A stretch of 38,616 bases of DNA. Origin: an uncultured Ignavibacteriota bacterium (lineage in GTDB: Bacteria; Bacteroidota; Ignavibacteria; UBA10030; UBA8401). The stretch spans positions 1-38,616 of the forward strand of contig CAJBTU010000078.1 in NCBI GenBank assembly GCA_903958625.1. The letters are read 5' to 3'. A program made the position numbers and the translations under genes. The number at the start of each line of letters is the position of its first letter. Positions within the stretch are counted from its first letter, which is position 1. The notes beneath the pieces were generated by a model. It saw nothing but the letters and a program-made list of their open reading frames with translations. It did not search any database and was not told the DNA's origin. Shown here in pieces: positions 8,078 through 16,421 of this stretch.

Positions 8078-8983
8078 ATGGTAATCATTCGGTACGCAAC
8101 GGTCATGTGTTTGTTATTCAGTATAACATCTGCACAACCATCACATCGTCCATTGAGTTCTCCTCTCTATGGACAAGTGAACGTTGAGAGTGATATTCTC
8201 TATGGACAAAGCATTGGCGTCAATGATTCCATCGTCAACCTACTCCTTGATGTTTATACCGGTACGGGAGATACGGCACAACAGCGTCCTTTAGTATTAT
8301 TTATCCACGGCGGCGGTTTCAAAAATGGGAACAAGGTTCTTAAGATGAGCAAACTGTTCTGTTCCCGTTTTGCGAAGTGCGGTTTTGTTGCGGCATCCAT
8401 CAACTACCGTCTTTCTCAATCGATACGGTCGAACGATGAATACTTTGCGGCCATGATTCACGCGGTGCAGGATGCAAAAGCAGCAGTGCGGTTCTTTAGA
8501 AAGAATGCCGTCCGGTTTATGATTGATACGTCAAAAATATTTGTCATGGGTACATCGGCTGGTGCAATCACCGCACTGCATATGGCCTATCTTGATCAGA
8601 ATGAATTTCCGACATCGGTCGACGTGAAAAAGACCGGTACCCTTGAAGGAAACAGCGGGAACCCGGGATACTCATCCGCTATTCACGGCGTTATTAATTG
8701 CTGGGGTGCAATGGCGGATTTTCGCTGGATTCAAAATGGAAATGTGCCGGTCTTTAATATCCACGGCGTATGTGATTCCACCATTGCGTTCGATTCTTCC
8801 TTCTCGTATAAGGCATTCAAATACGGCAGTACAGTTATTCATGACCGCGCATTGAAAGTGGGAGTCAAATCAGGATTACGACTGTTTTATCAAACCGGAC
8901 ACACATTGGATAATGATCCGGTCAAACAGGACAGCGCGGCAAATGATATTACAGATTGGCTTTCAAAGATTATTCAAAACTGA
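8078..8983 (+). CDS. Secreted alpha/beta-hydrolase esterase (BD-FAE/carbohydrate-esterase-like)
   Basis: 301 aa with a short signal peptide ending near SAQPSH. The alpha/beta-hydrolase fold is shown by the oxyanion motif HGGGF (residues 77-81), the nucleophile elbow GTSAG with Ser160, a plausible acid Asp233 (HGVCDST) and His275 (QTGHTLDND). Family members remove acetyl or feruloyl groups from plant polysaccharides. About 300 residues is normal for a single catalytic domain. It is clearly paralogous to the C-terminal domain of the protein at 19644, sharing AGAITALHMAYLD versus AGSITALHIAYLD and GHTLDND. It has no sorting domain, so it is probably periplasmic or secreted by another route. No SD is visible before the chosen ATG; M10 is an alternative start. 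Confidence 0.8.
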   Translation: MVIIRYATVMCLLFSITSAQPSHRPLSSPLYGQVNVESDILYGQSIGVNDSIVNLLLDVYTGTGDTAQQRPLVLFIHGGGFKNGNKVLKMSKLFCSRFAKCGFVAASINYRLSQSIRSNDEYFAAMIHAVQDAKAAVRFFRKNAVRFMIDTSKIFVMGTSAGAITALHMAYLDQNEFPTSVDVKKTGTLEGNSGNPGYSSAIHGVINCWGAMADFRWIQNGNVPVFNIHGVCDSTIAFDSSFSYKAFKYGSTVIHDRALKVGVKSGLRLFYQTGHTLDNDPVKQDSAANDITDWLSKIIQN

Positions 8984-9079
8984 TATTCACATATTTGAAA
9001 TATGACGCCGTCAAACAGTGAATAAACAAAGATGTTTTTTTGATTGGAACAGTAGTGTGCCCCGAAGGGATGTAAGAAA

Positions 9080-10498
9080 ATGAAAACAATACGTACTATA
9101 TCAATCGTTGCTATCATTCTTTTTGCAATGATCCTTCCGTCATTTTTAGCGGCGCAGGAAGAAATTATAGTGAAGGCGAAGAAAAAGATCTACCATGCCG
9201 ATGGATCACGGTCGTATGGCGATTGGAAGGAATACCAGACTCAACGCATAGAAAATTTAACAGGATTTATTCCGAAGAAAGAACCTTCCTATTCCCGGTA
9301 CGGAGGAAGACTTGATACTCGTGTTGAATCGACCGGATTCTTTTATCCCAAAAAAATTGAAGGGCGATGGTGGCTTATTGATCCGGACGGTTATTTATTC
9401 ATTCACAAAGCCATTGTTACTGTGAAGCCGGGTACATCGTCAAATCAAAACTCCGTAGTTGCAAAAAAATTCGGTGATACGAAAAAATGGCTCGATTCAA
9501 CGTCCCGGCTTTTATCATCGACCGGATTTAACGGTACCGGTAACTGGTCCGATGCAGATCTGGTAAAAGAGTCACCGATTCCGCTTGTCTATACACGCGG
9601 TTTCAACTTTATGTCGGCGTACGGAAAAAAACGGGGAGGCACGTATCAACAACCCGGCCACACGGGATATCCCAACGATCTGATCTTTGTCTTCGATCCT
9701 GAATTTGCCCTGTTCTGCGATACGGAAGCGGCCGATGCACTTGCTTACAAAAACGAAAAAAATCTTCTCGGATATTTTTCCGATAATGAAATGCCGTTTC
9801 CCGATAACGCGCTGGACCGGTACTTATCGCTCGATCCAAAAGATCCGGGATACCAGGAAGCATCACGATGGCTCACGTCAAAAAGAGTAGAGCAACAATC
9901 ACGGAAGGAAATCACGAACGAAGAGAGAAGTGCATTCCTGGCCTATATGTCGGACAGATATTTTTCCATCGTTTCGAAAGCGATAAAAAAATATGATCCC
10001 AACCATCTCTATTTAGGATGCCGGTTTCATGGGGACATTATCAGAAAACAACCGGTATTCGAAAGTGCCGGCAAATATATGGATGCTGTTTCGGTGAATT
10101 ATTACGATGTGTGGACGCCGGAGAACGACCGTCTTCAGAAATGGGCCGAATGGTCCGGAAAACCGATCCTCATCACCGAATGGTATACCAAAGGGGAGGA
10201 TTCAGGATTGAAGAACCAGACCGGCGCTGGATGGATAGTGCCGACACAAAAAGACCGCGGATATTTCTATCAGAATTTTACCCTGGCGCTGCTCGAATCA
10301 AAAGTTGTGGTGGGATGGCACTGGTTCAAATATCAGGACAATGATCCGAACGATAAGACGGCCGATCCTTCGAACGCCGATGCGAATAAAGGGATCGTTG
10401 ATAATAATTTTACGCCTTACTATCCCTTACTGCAGGAGATGAAAGAAATAAATACCAACGTGTACAGCATCATCGATTACTTTGACGCAAAAAAATAA
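9080..10498 (+). CDS. Secreted GH-A-clan-like glycoside hydrolase (agarase-like family)
   Basis: 472 aa, signal peptide ending near FLAAQ, start supported by AAGGGA. The middle and C-terminus look like a TIM-barrel retaining glycosidase. LLGYFSDNEMPF has the Asn-Glu pair typical of the acid/base (Glu237), and KPILITEWYTKG carries a plausible nucleophile (Glu367). LYLGCRFHGD and VSVNYYDVW fit conserved barrel strands. The upstream RWWLIDPDGYLF segment is common in proteins labelled agarase (GH50/GH86-like). The substrate cannot be read from sequence; the uronate genes argue for a plant or algal uronic-acid-containing polymer rather than agar. It lies 14 bases before the GH3 gene, so they are probably co-transcribed. 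Confidence 0.65.
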   Translation: MKTIRTISIVAIILFAMILPSFLAAQEEIIVKAKKKIYHADGSRSYGDWKEYQTQRIENLTGFIPKKEPSYSRYGGRLDTRVESTGFFYPKKIEGRWWLIDPDGYLFIHKAIVTVKPGTSSNQNSVVAKKFGDTKKWLDSTSRLLSSTGFNGTGNWSDADLVKESPIPLVYTRGFNFMSAYGKKRGGTYQQPGHTGYPNDLIFVFDPEFALFCDTEAADALAYKNEKNLLGYFSDNEMPFPDNALDRYLSLDPKDPGYQEASRWLTSKRVEQQSRKEITNEERSAFLAYMSDRYFSIVSKAIKKYDPNHLYLGCRFHGDIIRKQPVFESAGKYMDAVSVNYYDVWTPENDRLQKWAEWSGKPILITEWYTKGEDSGLKNQTGAGWIVPTQKDRGYFYQNFTLALLESKVVVGWHWFKYQDNDPNDKTADPSNADANKGIVDNNFTPYYPLLQEMKEINTNVYSIIDYFDAKK

Positions 10499-10512
10499 AG
10501 CGAGCATTCCCA

Positions 10513-12891
10513 ATGAACAAATTAATATTCATCCTTCTTTTTCTCTTTGCTGCGGTCTCTGTTGCCCAAAAAAATATTCCTGCAGGAAATCCGATCTACC
10601 ATGAGGGATGGAACGATCTCAACAAGAACGGGAAAATGGACCCTTATGAGAATTCCAAACTTCCTGTTGAACAGCGGATCAAAAACCTGCTGAGCTTGAT
10701 GACGCTGAATGAAAAGACAAATCAAATGGCAACACTGTACGGTTACGGCAGGGTATTGAAAGATGAACTGCCGACCGCAGGGTGGAAGAATGAAATATGG
10801 AAAGACGGCATCGCAAATATAGACGAACATCTGAATGGACTTGACAGACCGAATACAAAAACTGAATATTCATGGCCGCCGTCAAAACATGCCGGAGCCA
10901 TCAATGAAACTCAACGGTTCTTTATTGAAGAAACCCGTCTCGGCATTCCGGTTGATTTTTCAAACGAGGGGAACAGAGGATTGTGTCAACATGGTGCAAC
11001 AGCGTTCCCTTCACAGCTTGGCGTTGGCGCAACATGGGATGTCGATCTTGTTGCTCGCATTGGTGCAATTACCGGCAAGGAAGCAAAGATTCTTGGCTAT
11101 AGTAATGTGTATTCCCCTATTCTGGATCTTGCGCGCGATCCCCGGTGGGGCAGAGTGGTGGAATGTTATGGAGAAGATCCTTTTCATATTTCGCGATTAG
11201 GGGTTGCGCAGGTTAAAGGAATTCAGGAGCAGCATGTTGCGGCGACCGTGAAGCACTTTGCCGTTTACAGTGTTCCCAAAGGCGGACGGGACGGCGAGGC
11301 CCGCACCGATCCTCATGTTGCCCCGCGCGAAGTTGAGACCATGTATCTTGCACCATTCAAAGCGGCGTTTGTTGAAGCGAAGGCGCTCGGAACCATGAGT
11401 TCCTATAATGATTATGACGGCGTTCCAATTACCGGCAGCAGCGATTTTTTGATCAAAAAATTGAGGAAAGAATGGGGGTTTAACGGCTATGTGGTTTCGG
11501 ACAGCAAGGCGGTTGAATATCTTTATACAAAACACCATGTTGCGAAAGATCAAAAAGATGCCGTTCGTCAGTCGGTACAAGCCGGTCTGAATGTTCGGAC
11601 CGAATTCACCCCTCCGGATGATTTCATCCTTCCGCTGCGGGAATTGGTGAAGGAAGGTACTATTCCTCAAAAGATGCTGGATGAACGTGTTGCCGATGTC
11701 CTGCGTGTAAAATTTCTTTTAGGGTTATTTGATCAACCCTATGTTCAGCATCCGGAACTTGCCGATACAATAGTTGGATCAGCAGAGAATCAAAAAGTAT
11801 CGCTGGAAGCATCGCGCAAATCGATCGTGTTGCTGAAGAATGCCGGTCAGATCTTACCGCTGAAAAAAAACATCCGTTCAATTCTGGTCACCGGACCGAA
11901 TGCTGCCGCAACAAAATCATCTGTGAGTCGATATGGCCCGAACAGAATTGATGTCGTTTCGATTCTTGAAGGGTTGAAGCGTAAAGCAGGTGATTCAACA
12001 CAAATTAAATATACAAAAGGGTGCGAGCTTGTTGATGCGAACTGGCCGCAGAGCGAAATACTTCCATCACCGATGTCCGTTGAAGAAAAAGAGGAAATCG
12101 AAAAAGCTAAAGCATTGGCAAAGACGGTTGATGCGGCGATTGTTGTTGTCGGCGACGATGAACGGATCGTGGGCGAATCAAAATCGAGAACAAGTCTTGA
12201 TCTTCCCGGTTATCAGCTCGATCTGGTAAAAGCAATCTACGAAACCGGCGTGCCGACGATTGTTGTTTTAATCAATGGCCGTCCGATGACCATTAACTGG
12301 ATAGATAAATATGTTCCGGCTATCGTTGAAGCGTGGTTCCCAGGAAAATGGGGAGGCGATGCAGTAGCCGATGTTCTCTTCGGTGATTATAATCCGGGTG
12401 GAAAACTTCCCATCACATTTCCAAAAACCGTTGGTCAGGTGCCGTTAAATTTTCCCTATAAGCCGGGATCCGACATCGGTGATCCGACGTCGGTCTGTGA
12501 TGTGCTATATCCTTTTGGTTTTGGATTGAGCTATACGGAGTTTAAATATTCAAATCTTTCCATTACACCGTTAAAGCATTTGATGGACGGGAATGTTGAA
12601 GTTTCGTGTGATATCGAAAACACGGGGAGCATGGATGGCGAAGAAGTTGCACAATTGTACGTTCATGATGAAACAAGCAGCGTTACGACGTACGTGAAAA
12701 ATCTGCGCGGATTTCAGCGGATATTCGTACCGAAAGGGAAGAAAACACACGTCCGTTTCGTTCTTTCTCCTGCAGATTTTTCGCTACTGGACCGGAACAA
12801 TACCGTTGTTGTAGAGCCCGGTCTGTTTACGGTAATGATCGGAAGTTCTTCTGTGGACATACGGCTTACGGAAAAATTCATGCTAAAATAG
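10513..12891 (+). CDS. Secreted GH3 beta-glycosidase
   Basis: 792 aa with signal peptide (MNKLIFILLFLFAAVSVAQ). The family 3 layout is complete: an N-terminal TIM barrel with LARDPRWGRVVECYGEDP, the substrate-binding KHFA and the nucleophile Asp330 in GYVVSDSKAVEYL, then an alpha/beta sandwich (KSIVLLKNAGQILPL to DLPGYQ) and a C-terminal fibronectin-III-like domain (PFGFGLSYTEF to VMIGSS). An EF-hand-like loop, DLNKNGKMDPYE (residues 35-46), lies near the N-terminus and probably binds calcium. GH3 enzymes release terminal beta-glucose, xylose or related sugars from oligosaccharides. It likely works in the periplasm on fragments taken up by the TonB receptor. Exact specificity is unknown. Confidence 0.9.
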   Translation: MNKLIFILLFLFAAVSVAQKNIPAGNPIYHEGWNDLNKNGKMDPYENSKLPVEQRIKNLLSLMTLNEKTNQMATLYGYGRVLKDELPTAGWKNEIWKDGIANIDEHLNGLDRPNTKTEYSWPPSKHAGAINETQRFFIEETRLGIPVDFSNEGNRGLCQHGATAFPSQLGVGATWDVDLVARIGAITGKEAKILGYSNVYSPILDLARDPRWGRVVECYGEDPFHISRLGVAQVKGIQEQHVAATVKHFAVYSVPKGGRDGEARTDPHVAPREVETMYLAPFKAAFVEAKALGTMSSYNDYDGVPITGSSDFLIKKLRKEWGFNGYVVSDSKAVEYLYTKHHVAKDQKDAVRQSVQAGLNVRTEFTPPDDFILPLRELVKEGTIPQKMLDERVADVLRVKFLLGLFDQPYVQHPELADTIVGSAENQKVSLEASRKSIVLLKNAGQILPLKKNIRSILVTGPNAAATKSSVSRYGPNRIDVVSILEGLKRKAGDSTQIKYTKGCELVDANWPQSEILPSPMSVEEKEEIEKAKALAKTVDAAIVVVGDDERIVGESKSRTSLDLPGYQLDLVKAIYETGVPTIVVLINGRPMTINWIDKYVPAIVEAWFPGKWGGDAVADVLFGDYNPGGKLPITFPKTVGQVPLNFPYKPGSDIGDPTSVCDVLYPFGFGLSYTEFKYSNLSITPLKHLMDGNVEVSCDIENTGSMDGEEVAQLYVHDETSSVTTYVKNLRGFQRIFVPKGKKTHVRFVLSPADFSLLDRNNTVVVEPGLFTVMIGSSSVDIRLTEKFMLK

Positions 12892-12920
12892 GCAAAAAAC
12901 AGGCTTTTTAAGCAATTACA

Positions 12921-12957
12921 TGTTAATTAACGTTCCTGCAACCGTTCTTATCTTGTA
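12921..12957 (+). promoter_or_regulatory. Conserved 37-nt operator/promoter block, copy B
   Basis: The same block as at 4360-4396: TGTTAATTAAC, three variable bases, CC, then GCAACCGTTCTTATCTTGTA. It differs from copy A at only three positions. It ends in the -33-like CTTG and starts 30 bases after the GH3 stop codon, so the TonB receptor cluster seems to have its own promoter under the same control as the protein at 4479. Confidence 0.6.
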
Positions 12958-12983
12958 TTACAGCATTAACAGAATTATTTTAG
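12952..12983 (+). promoter_or_regulatory. Putative -33/-7 promoter for the TonB receptor cluster
   Basis: CTTG (12952-12955), a 20-nt gap and TATTTTAG (12976-12983) mirror the promoter at 4391-4422. It lies 22 bases before the ATG at 13006. The fit to TTTG / TAnnTTTG is approximate. Confidence 0.4.
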
Positions 12984-13005
12984 TTTAGAAAATTATCGGG
13001 TAATT

Positions 13006-16000
13006 ATGTATTCGAGACATCTGAAAAATCTCACATCAATGTCATTCCGAGGAGTGAAGCGACGAGGAATCTCAATCTTCTACTCAAATAGAAGAACAAG
13101 ATTCTTCGCTTGCCCCTTCGGGGCTTCGCTCAGAATGACAATGGACAACCTATTTTTCAGATGTCACTATTCAGATATTTGGAAAGCCAAAATATCTCCA
13201 AAGAATGCCGTATTCTTCCTTCTTTTGCTGTCGAATTTTCTTTGCGGATTTCTTCTCGCTGAAAACGCAGGTAAAATTTCCGGTACAATTAAAGATAAAA
13301 CGAACAGCGAACCGCTTGTCGGTGCGACAGTCGTTCTGAAAGGAACAAAACTTGGTGGCATCACTGACGTTGCCGGTGATTATTATATTTTAAATGTCCC
13401 CCCCGGTACGTACAATGTCACAGCATCGATCGTCGGGTATGGAAAAGTAACACAAACGGAGGTTCTGGTACGGATCGATCAGACAACAACACTCAATTTC
13501 CGGCTGGCGGAAGAGGTTGTTGAGGCAGAGGGCGTTACCATTGTTGCAGAAAAACCGAAGGTTGAACTCGATCTCACCGCAAGTAAAGCAACCGTATCAC
13601 GCGAAGAGATCTCGAACGGATGGGTGAAGGATATCAAAGATGTTATCACCGACCAATCATCAACAAATATCAATGGAGGCATTCGCGGAAGTTTCGGCGG
13701 CGATGTTTCATATCGTGTGGACGGCCTCGATCTTCGTGATGTTGGTTCGAACACCAATTTTTCTTCGGTGAATCTATCCACCGTTCAGGCGATCGAAGTT
13801 TTGACGGGAGGATGGAACGCCGAATACGGACAGGCGAACGGCGCGATCGTTAATATTGTTTCACGAAAAGCGACCGACAAGATCCATGCCGTTGCAACGT
13901 ATAAGTCGAGGCCTTCCGGTAAATATCATTGGGGAAGAAACATCTACGATAAGAATGATGTGTTCCATACCGTGATGGCAACACCGGAATTTTGGGATAC
14001 ATCAAAAACGTGGCGGACGCAGTGGATGGCTCCGGGTGAATCGCAAAAGGGGAATCTCGGAGACGGAAAATTTGCAAAAATGACTCCGCAGGAAAAGGCG
14101 GACTGGTGGAAGAATTTCATCAATGACAGCAAACGGTTCCCGCAATTCGATTATGCCGACAGAGCGGAATGGGAACAGGAAGTAACGATCTATGGTCCAA
14201 TTCTGCCCGAACTGAATTTTTTGGTTTCCGGCCGGTATAAAGAAGGAGTTGGTATTTATCCCTCCGCATTAAAGTACAATCCCGACATGACATTACAGGG
14301 ATCACTAGACTGGTCGCCGGTAAGTACAACAATGGTCAGTTTCAACGGCATGTTCACAAAATTCGAAAATTCCGGCGCTCCCAGGACCAATTATCAATCA
14401 TCCGAAACGATTGTTGCCGACAACGCGTCTCAAACGTTGCCGTTCATTGACGATCCGTATAACAAATATAAATTTTGGTTTTATGGACCGTCGAATAACG
14501 GCGGAAGTTTCGGCGACGGCAGCACGATCCGGGCCCCCGAACGCGCTCAACTGATGAATGTCCAAGCAAAGCTTACGCAGGTTTTTACTCCCGAAACATT
14601 TCTGAACATGGCCTTCCAGCATAGCCAGATGCAATACAATCTTGATTTTCGTGATATTGCGCAGACAGCACAATTTGCTGCGTTTGGATTTCCTTCACCG
14701 ACGGATTCCGTTCTTTCGTACGGCGTATGGCTGACCTCATTCGGGAAACCGCCGACTTCGAATTTGTTCGACTCCCAACGGTGGGGATATGCCGGAGATA
14801 TTTGGAGGAGTGAATCGAGAACGAAGAATTACAGCGTCAAGGCAGATCTTACAAGTCAGATCACCAAAGCGCATCTGGTGAAATCAGGTTTTATCTTTTC
14901 TTTGCAGGAGATAAAGACATTCATTCACGAAGGAAATATTCAATCGGCCCCCTACGTGCAGGTGAACGACATTATTCCGATCGTCGATCATCCGTACGAA
15001 GGTGCCGGATACATTCAGGATAAAATTGAGGTCGGCGGGATGGTGCTGAATGCCGGTATCCGTTTCGACTTCTTCAATGCGAATAAAAATGTTGCGGCAG
15101 ATTTCTACGATCCGTTGATGATCTCGGAATACACACTTGGAAATTCGGGAAAGACCGGACTGATCGGATACCGTCCGGGCGGAAGCGGTGCGGCGTATGT
15201 AAAAACTCCCACACGATATGCATTCTCACCCCGCATCGGAATTTCACATCCCATCACTGAAACAACGGTGCTGCACTTCATGTTTGGAATTTTCAATCAG
15301 CGTCCGTCATGGGTAAAGATGCTTTCCAATCCTGTTGTCTGGACGGATAACAGGGCCAGCGGAAATCTTGATGACCTGATCAAAGCGAACAAACTTAACT
15401 CGGACCTTGGTCTTCCCGATACGCTCCTGGTAACGTACCGGTATCTTGGCGCGAAAGTCGGGAACCCTTCGTTAACATGGGAAAAAATGACGCAGTATGA
15501 GGTTGGTATCGTGCAGAATATTGAGGATCTCGTGATGATTGAAGCAACAATGTATTACAAAGAGGGAAAAGATCTTACCTCTCTTGGAATAGATCAGGGT
15601 CCGGCTACTGGTGAGATAAAACAATCGGGCGGCAATGTAGATGTCCGTTTATATGGAGACCCGTTCCAGGCGGACAACAGAGATCCCGGCAAGTATATCG
15701 GGAACTTCACGACCACAGTGAACGGAGCCTGGGCAGATGTTCGCGGTATCGAAATGAAAATGAAATCACAATTCCGCTGGATCAATGTTGAACTTGCCTA
15801 TACGCTTTCCTATTTGGCCACCGGCCGGTATCACGACAGTAAATTATTCAAACTATCCTCTCTCACAGGAAAACAACTGGCCGACAATGTTTTTGCCGGT
15901 GCAAATAATACTGATGGCGGCGGTATCGGCGTGAATGATATGTTGTGGAATCCGAGTAATTCCGGAATGATAAAGCTTACGATGAACAGCCCGGAAGATT

Positions 16001-16398
16001 TTGGCCCATCCATTATGGAATTTTATCCGTTTGGAAGCTGGGTGGTCAGTTCCTCCACCCGATGGGTGCGGGGCAATGAATTTACTTGGTATCCCACCGA
16101 TTTTCAGGATATCAAACTTCCGAATAACAGACGGTGGGAAGACCGTTGGAATACCAATATGAATATCAGCAAAAATATTCATCTCGCCGACAATATTTCA
16201 TTCAAATTGTTTATTCAGGTAACGAATCTATTCAACGAAAAACATCTTGTTCAATTCAGCGAAGGTTCAACATCACTGAATAATTATATGGCAAATAATA
16301 TTCTTCCGTTCCAATCAACAACAAAGGAGCCGACGGAATGGAATTGGTACACTAATAATCCGCGGCAGATATATTTTGGTACAACGGTCGAATTTTAA
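13006..16398 (+). CDS. TonB-dependent outer-membrane receptor with carboxypeptidase-regulatory-like domain
   Basis: 1130 aa as an ORF. Residues ~69-88 are the signal-peptide core (AVFFLLLLSNFLCGFLLA). Then come a CarboxypepD_reg-like beta-sandwich (GKISGTIKDKTNSEPLVGATVV), a plug domain (VSREEISNGWVKDIKDVI, YRVDGLDLRD, IEVLTGGWNAEYGQANGAIVNIV) and a large beta-barrel ending in FGTTVEF. It should import poly- or oligosaccharide fragments using TonB energy. The first ~55 codons are unusual: codons 4-56 are created by a 154-bp mobile element plus duplicated target. Removing it gives MYSDIWKAKISPKNAV running straight into the signal peptide, so 13006 was probably the ancestral start. Today translation may begin at 13006, or at ATG 13135 or 13141. 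No SusD follows; the neighbours are a secreted partner and a PorV-like protein. Confidence 0.85.
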   Translation: MYSRHLKNLTSMSFRGVKRRGISIFYSNRRTRFFACPFGASLRMTMDNLFFRCHYSDIWKAKISPKNAVFFLLLLSNFLCGFLLAENAGKISGTIKDKTNSEPLVGATVVLKGTKLGGITDVAGDYYILNVPPGTYNVTASIVGYGKVTQTEVLVRIDQTTTLNFRLAEEVVEAEGVTIVAEKPKVELDLTASKATVSREEISNGWVKDIKDVITDQSSTNINGGIRGSFGGDVSYRVDGLDLRDVGSNTNFSSVNLSTVQAIEVLTGGWNAEYGQANGAIVNIVSRKATDKIHAVATYKSRPSGKYHWGRNIYDKNDVFHTVMATPEFWDTSKTWRTQWMAPGESQKGNLGDGKFAKMTPQEKADWWKNFINDSKRFPQFDYADRAEWEQEVTIYGPILPELNFLVSGRYKEGVGIYPSALKYNPDMTLQGSLDWSPVSTTMVSFNGMFTKFENSGAPRTNYQSSETIVADNASQTLPFIDDPYNKYKFWFYGPSNNGGSFGDGSTIRAPERAQLMNVQAKLTQVFTPETFLNMAFQHSQMQYNLDFRDIAQTAQFAAFGFPSPTDSVLSYGVWLTSFGKPPTSNLFDSQRWGYAGDIWRSESRTKNYSVKADLTSQITKAHLVKSGFIFSLQEIKTFIHEGNIQSAPYVQVNDIIPIVDHPYEGAGYIQDKIEVGGMVLNAGIRFDFFNANKNVAADFYDPLMISEYTLGNSGKTGLIGYRPGGSGAAYVKTPTRYAFSPRIGISHPITETTVLHFMFGIFNQRPSWVKMLSNPVVWTDNRASGNLDDLIKANKLNSDLGLPDTLLVTYRYLGAKVGNPSLTWEKMTQYEVGIVQNIEDLVMIEATMYYKEGKDLTSLGIDQGPATGEIKQSGGNVDVRLYGDPFQADNRDPGKYIGNFTTTVNGAWADVRGIEMKMKSQFRWINVELAYTLSYLATGRYHDSKLFKLSSLTGKQLADNVFAGANNTDGGGIGVNDMLWNPSNSGMIKLTMNSPEDFGPSIMEFYPFGSWVVSSSTRWVRGNEFTWYPTDFQDIKLPNNRRWEDRWNTNMNISKNIHLADNISFKLFIQVTNLFNEKHLVQFSEGSTSLNNYMANNILPFQSTTKEPTEWNWYTNNPRQIYFGTTVEF
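13014..13167. mobile_element. 154-bp MITE-like palindromic element with 5-bp target duplication
   Basis: The ends are inverted repeats: GAGACATCTGAAAAAT at 13014-13029 and ATTTTTCAGATGTCAC at 13152-13167, matching at all but one pair. Inside lies a second inverted pair, GTCATTCCGAG and CTCAGAATGAC, plus GAGGAATCT and AGATTCTTCGC. The whole can fold into one long hairpin. It is flanked by direct repeats TATTC at 13009-13013 and 13168-13172. The inner core resembles a palindromic repeat common in intergenic regions of many environmental bacteria. Insertion adds 159 bases (53 codons) without a stop. It encodes no transposase and would need one supplied in trans. Confidence 0.8.
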
Positions 16399-16421
16399 TC
16401 TTTCTTAACAGAGGCTGTGAA

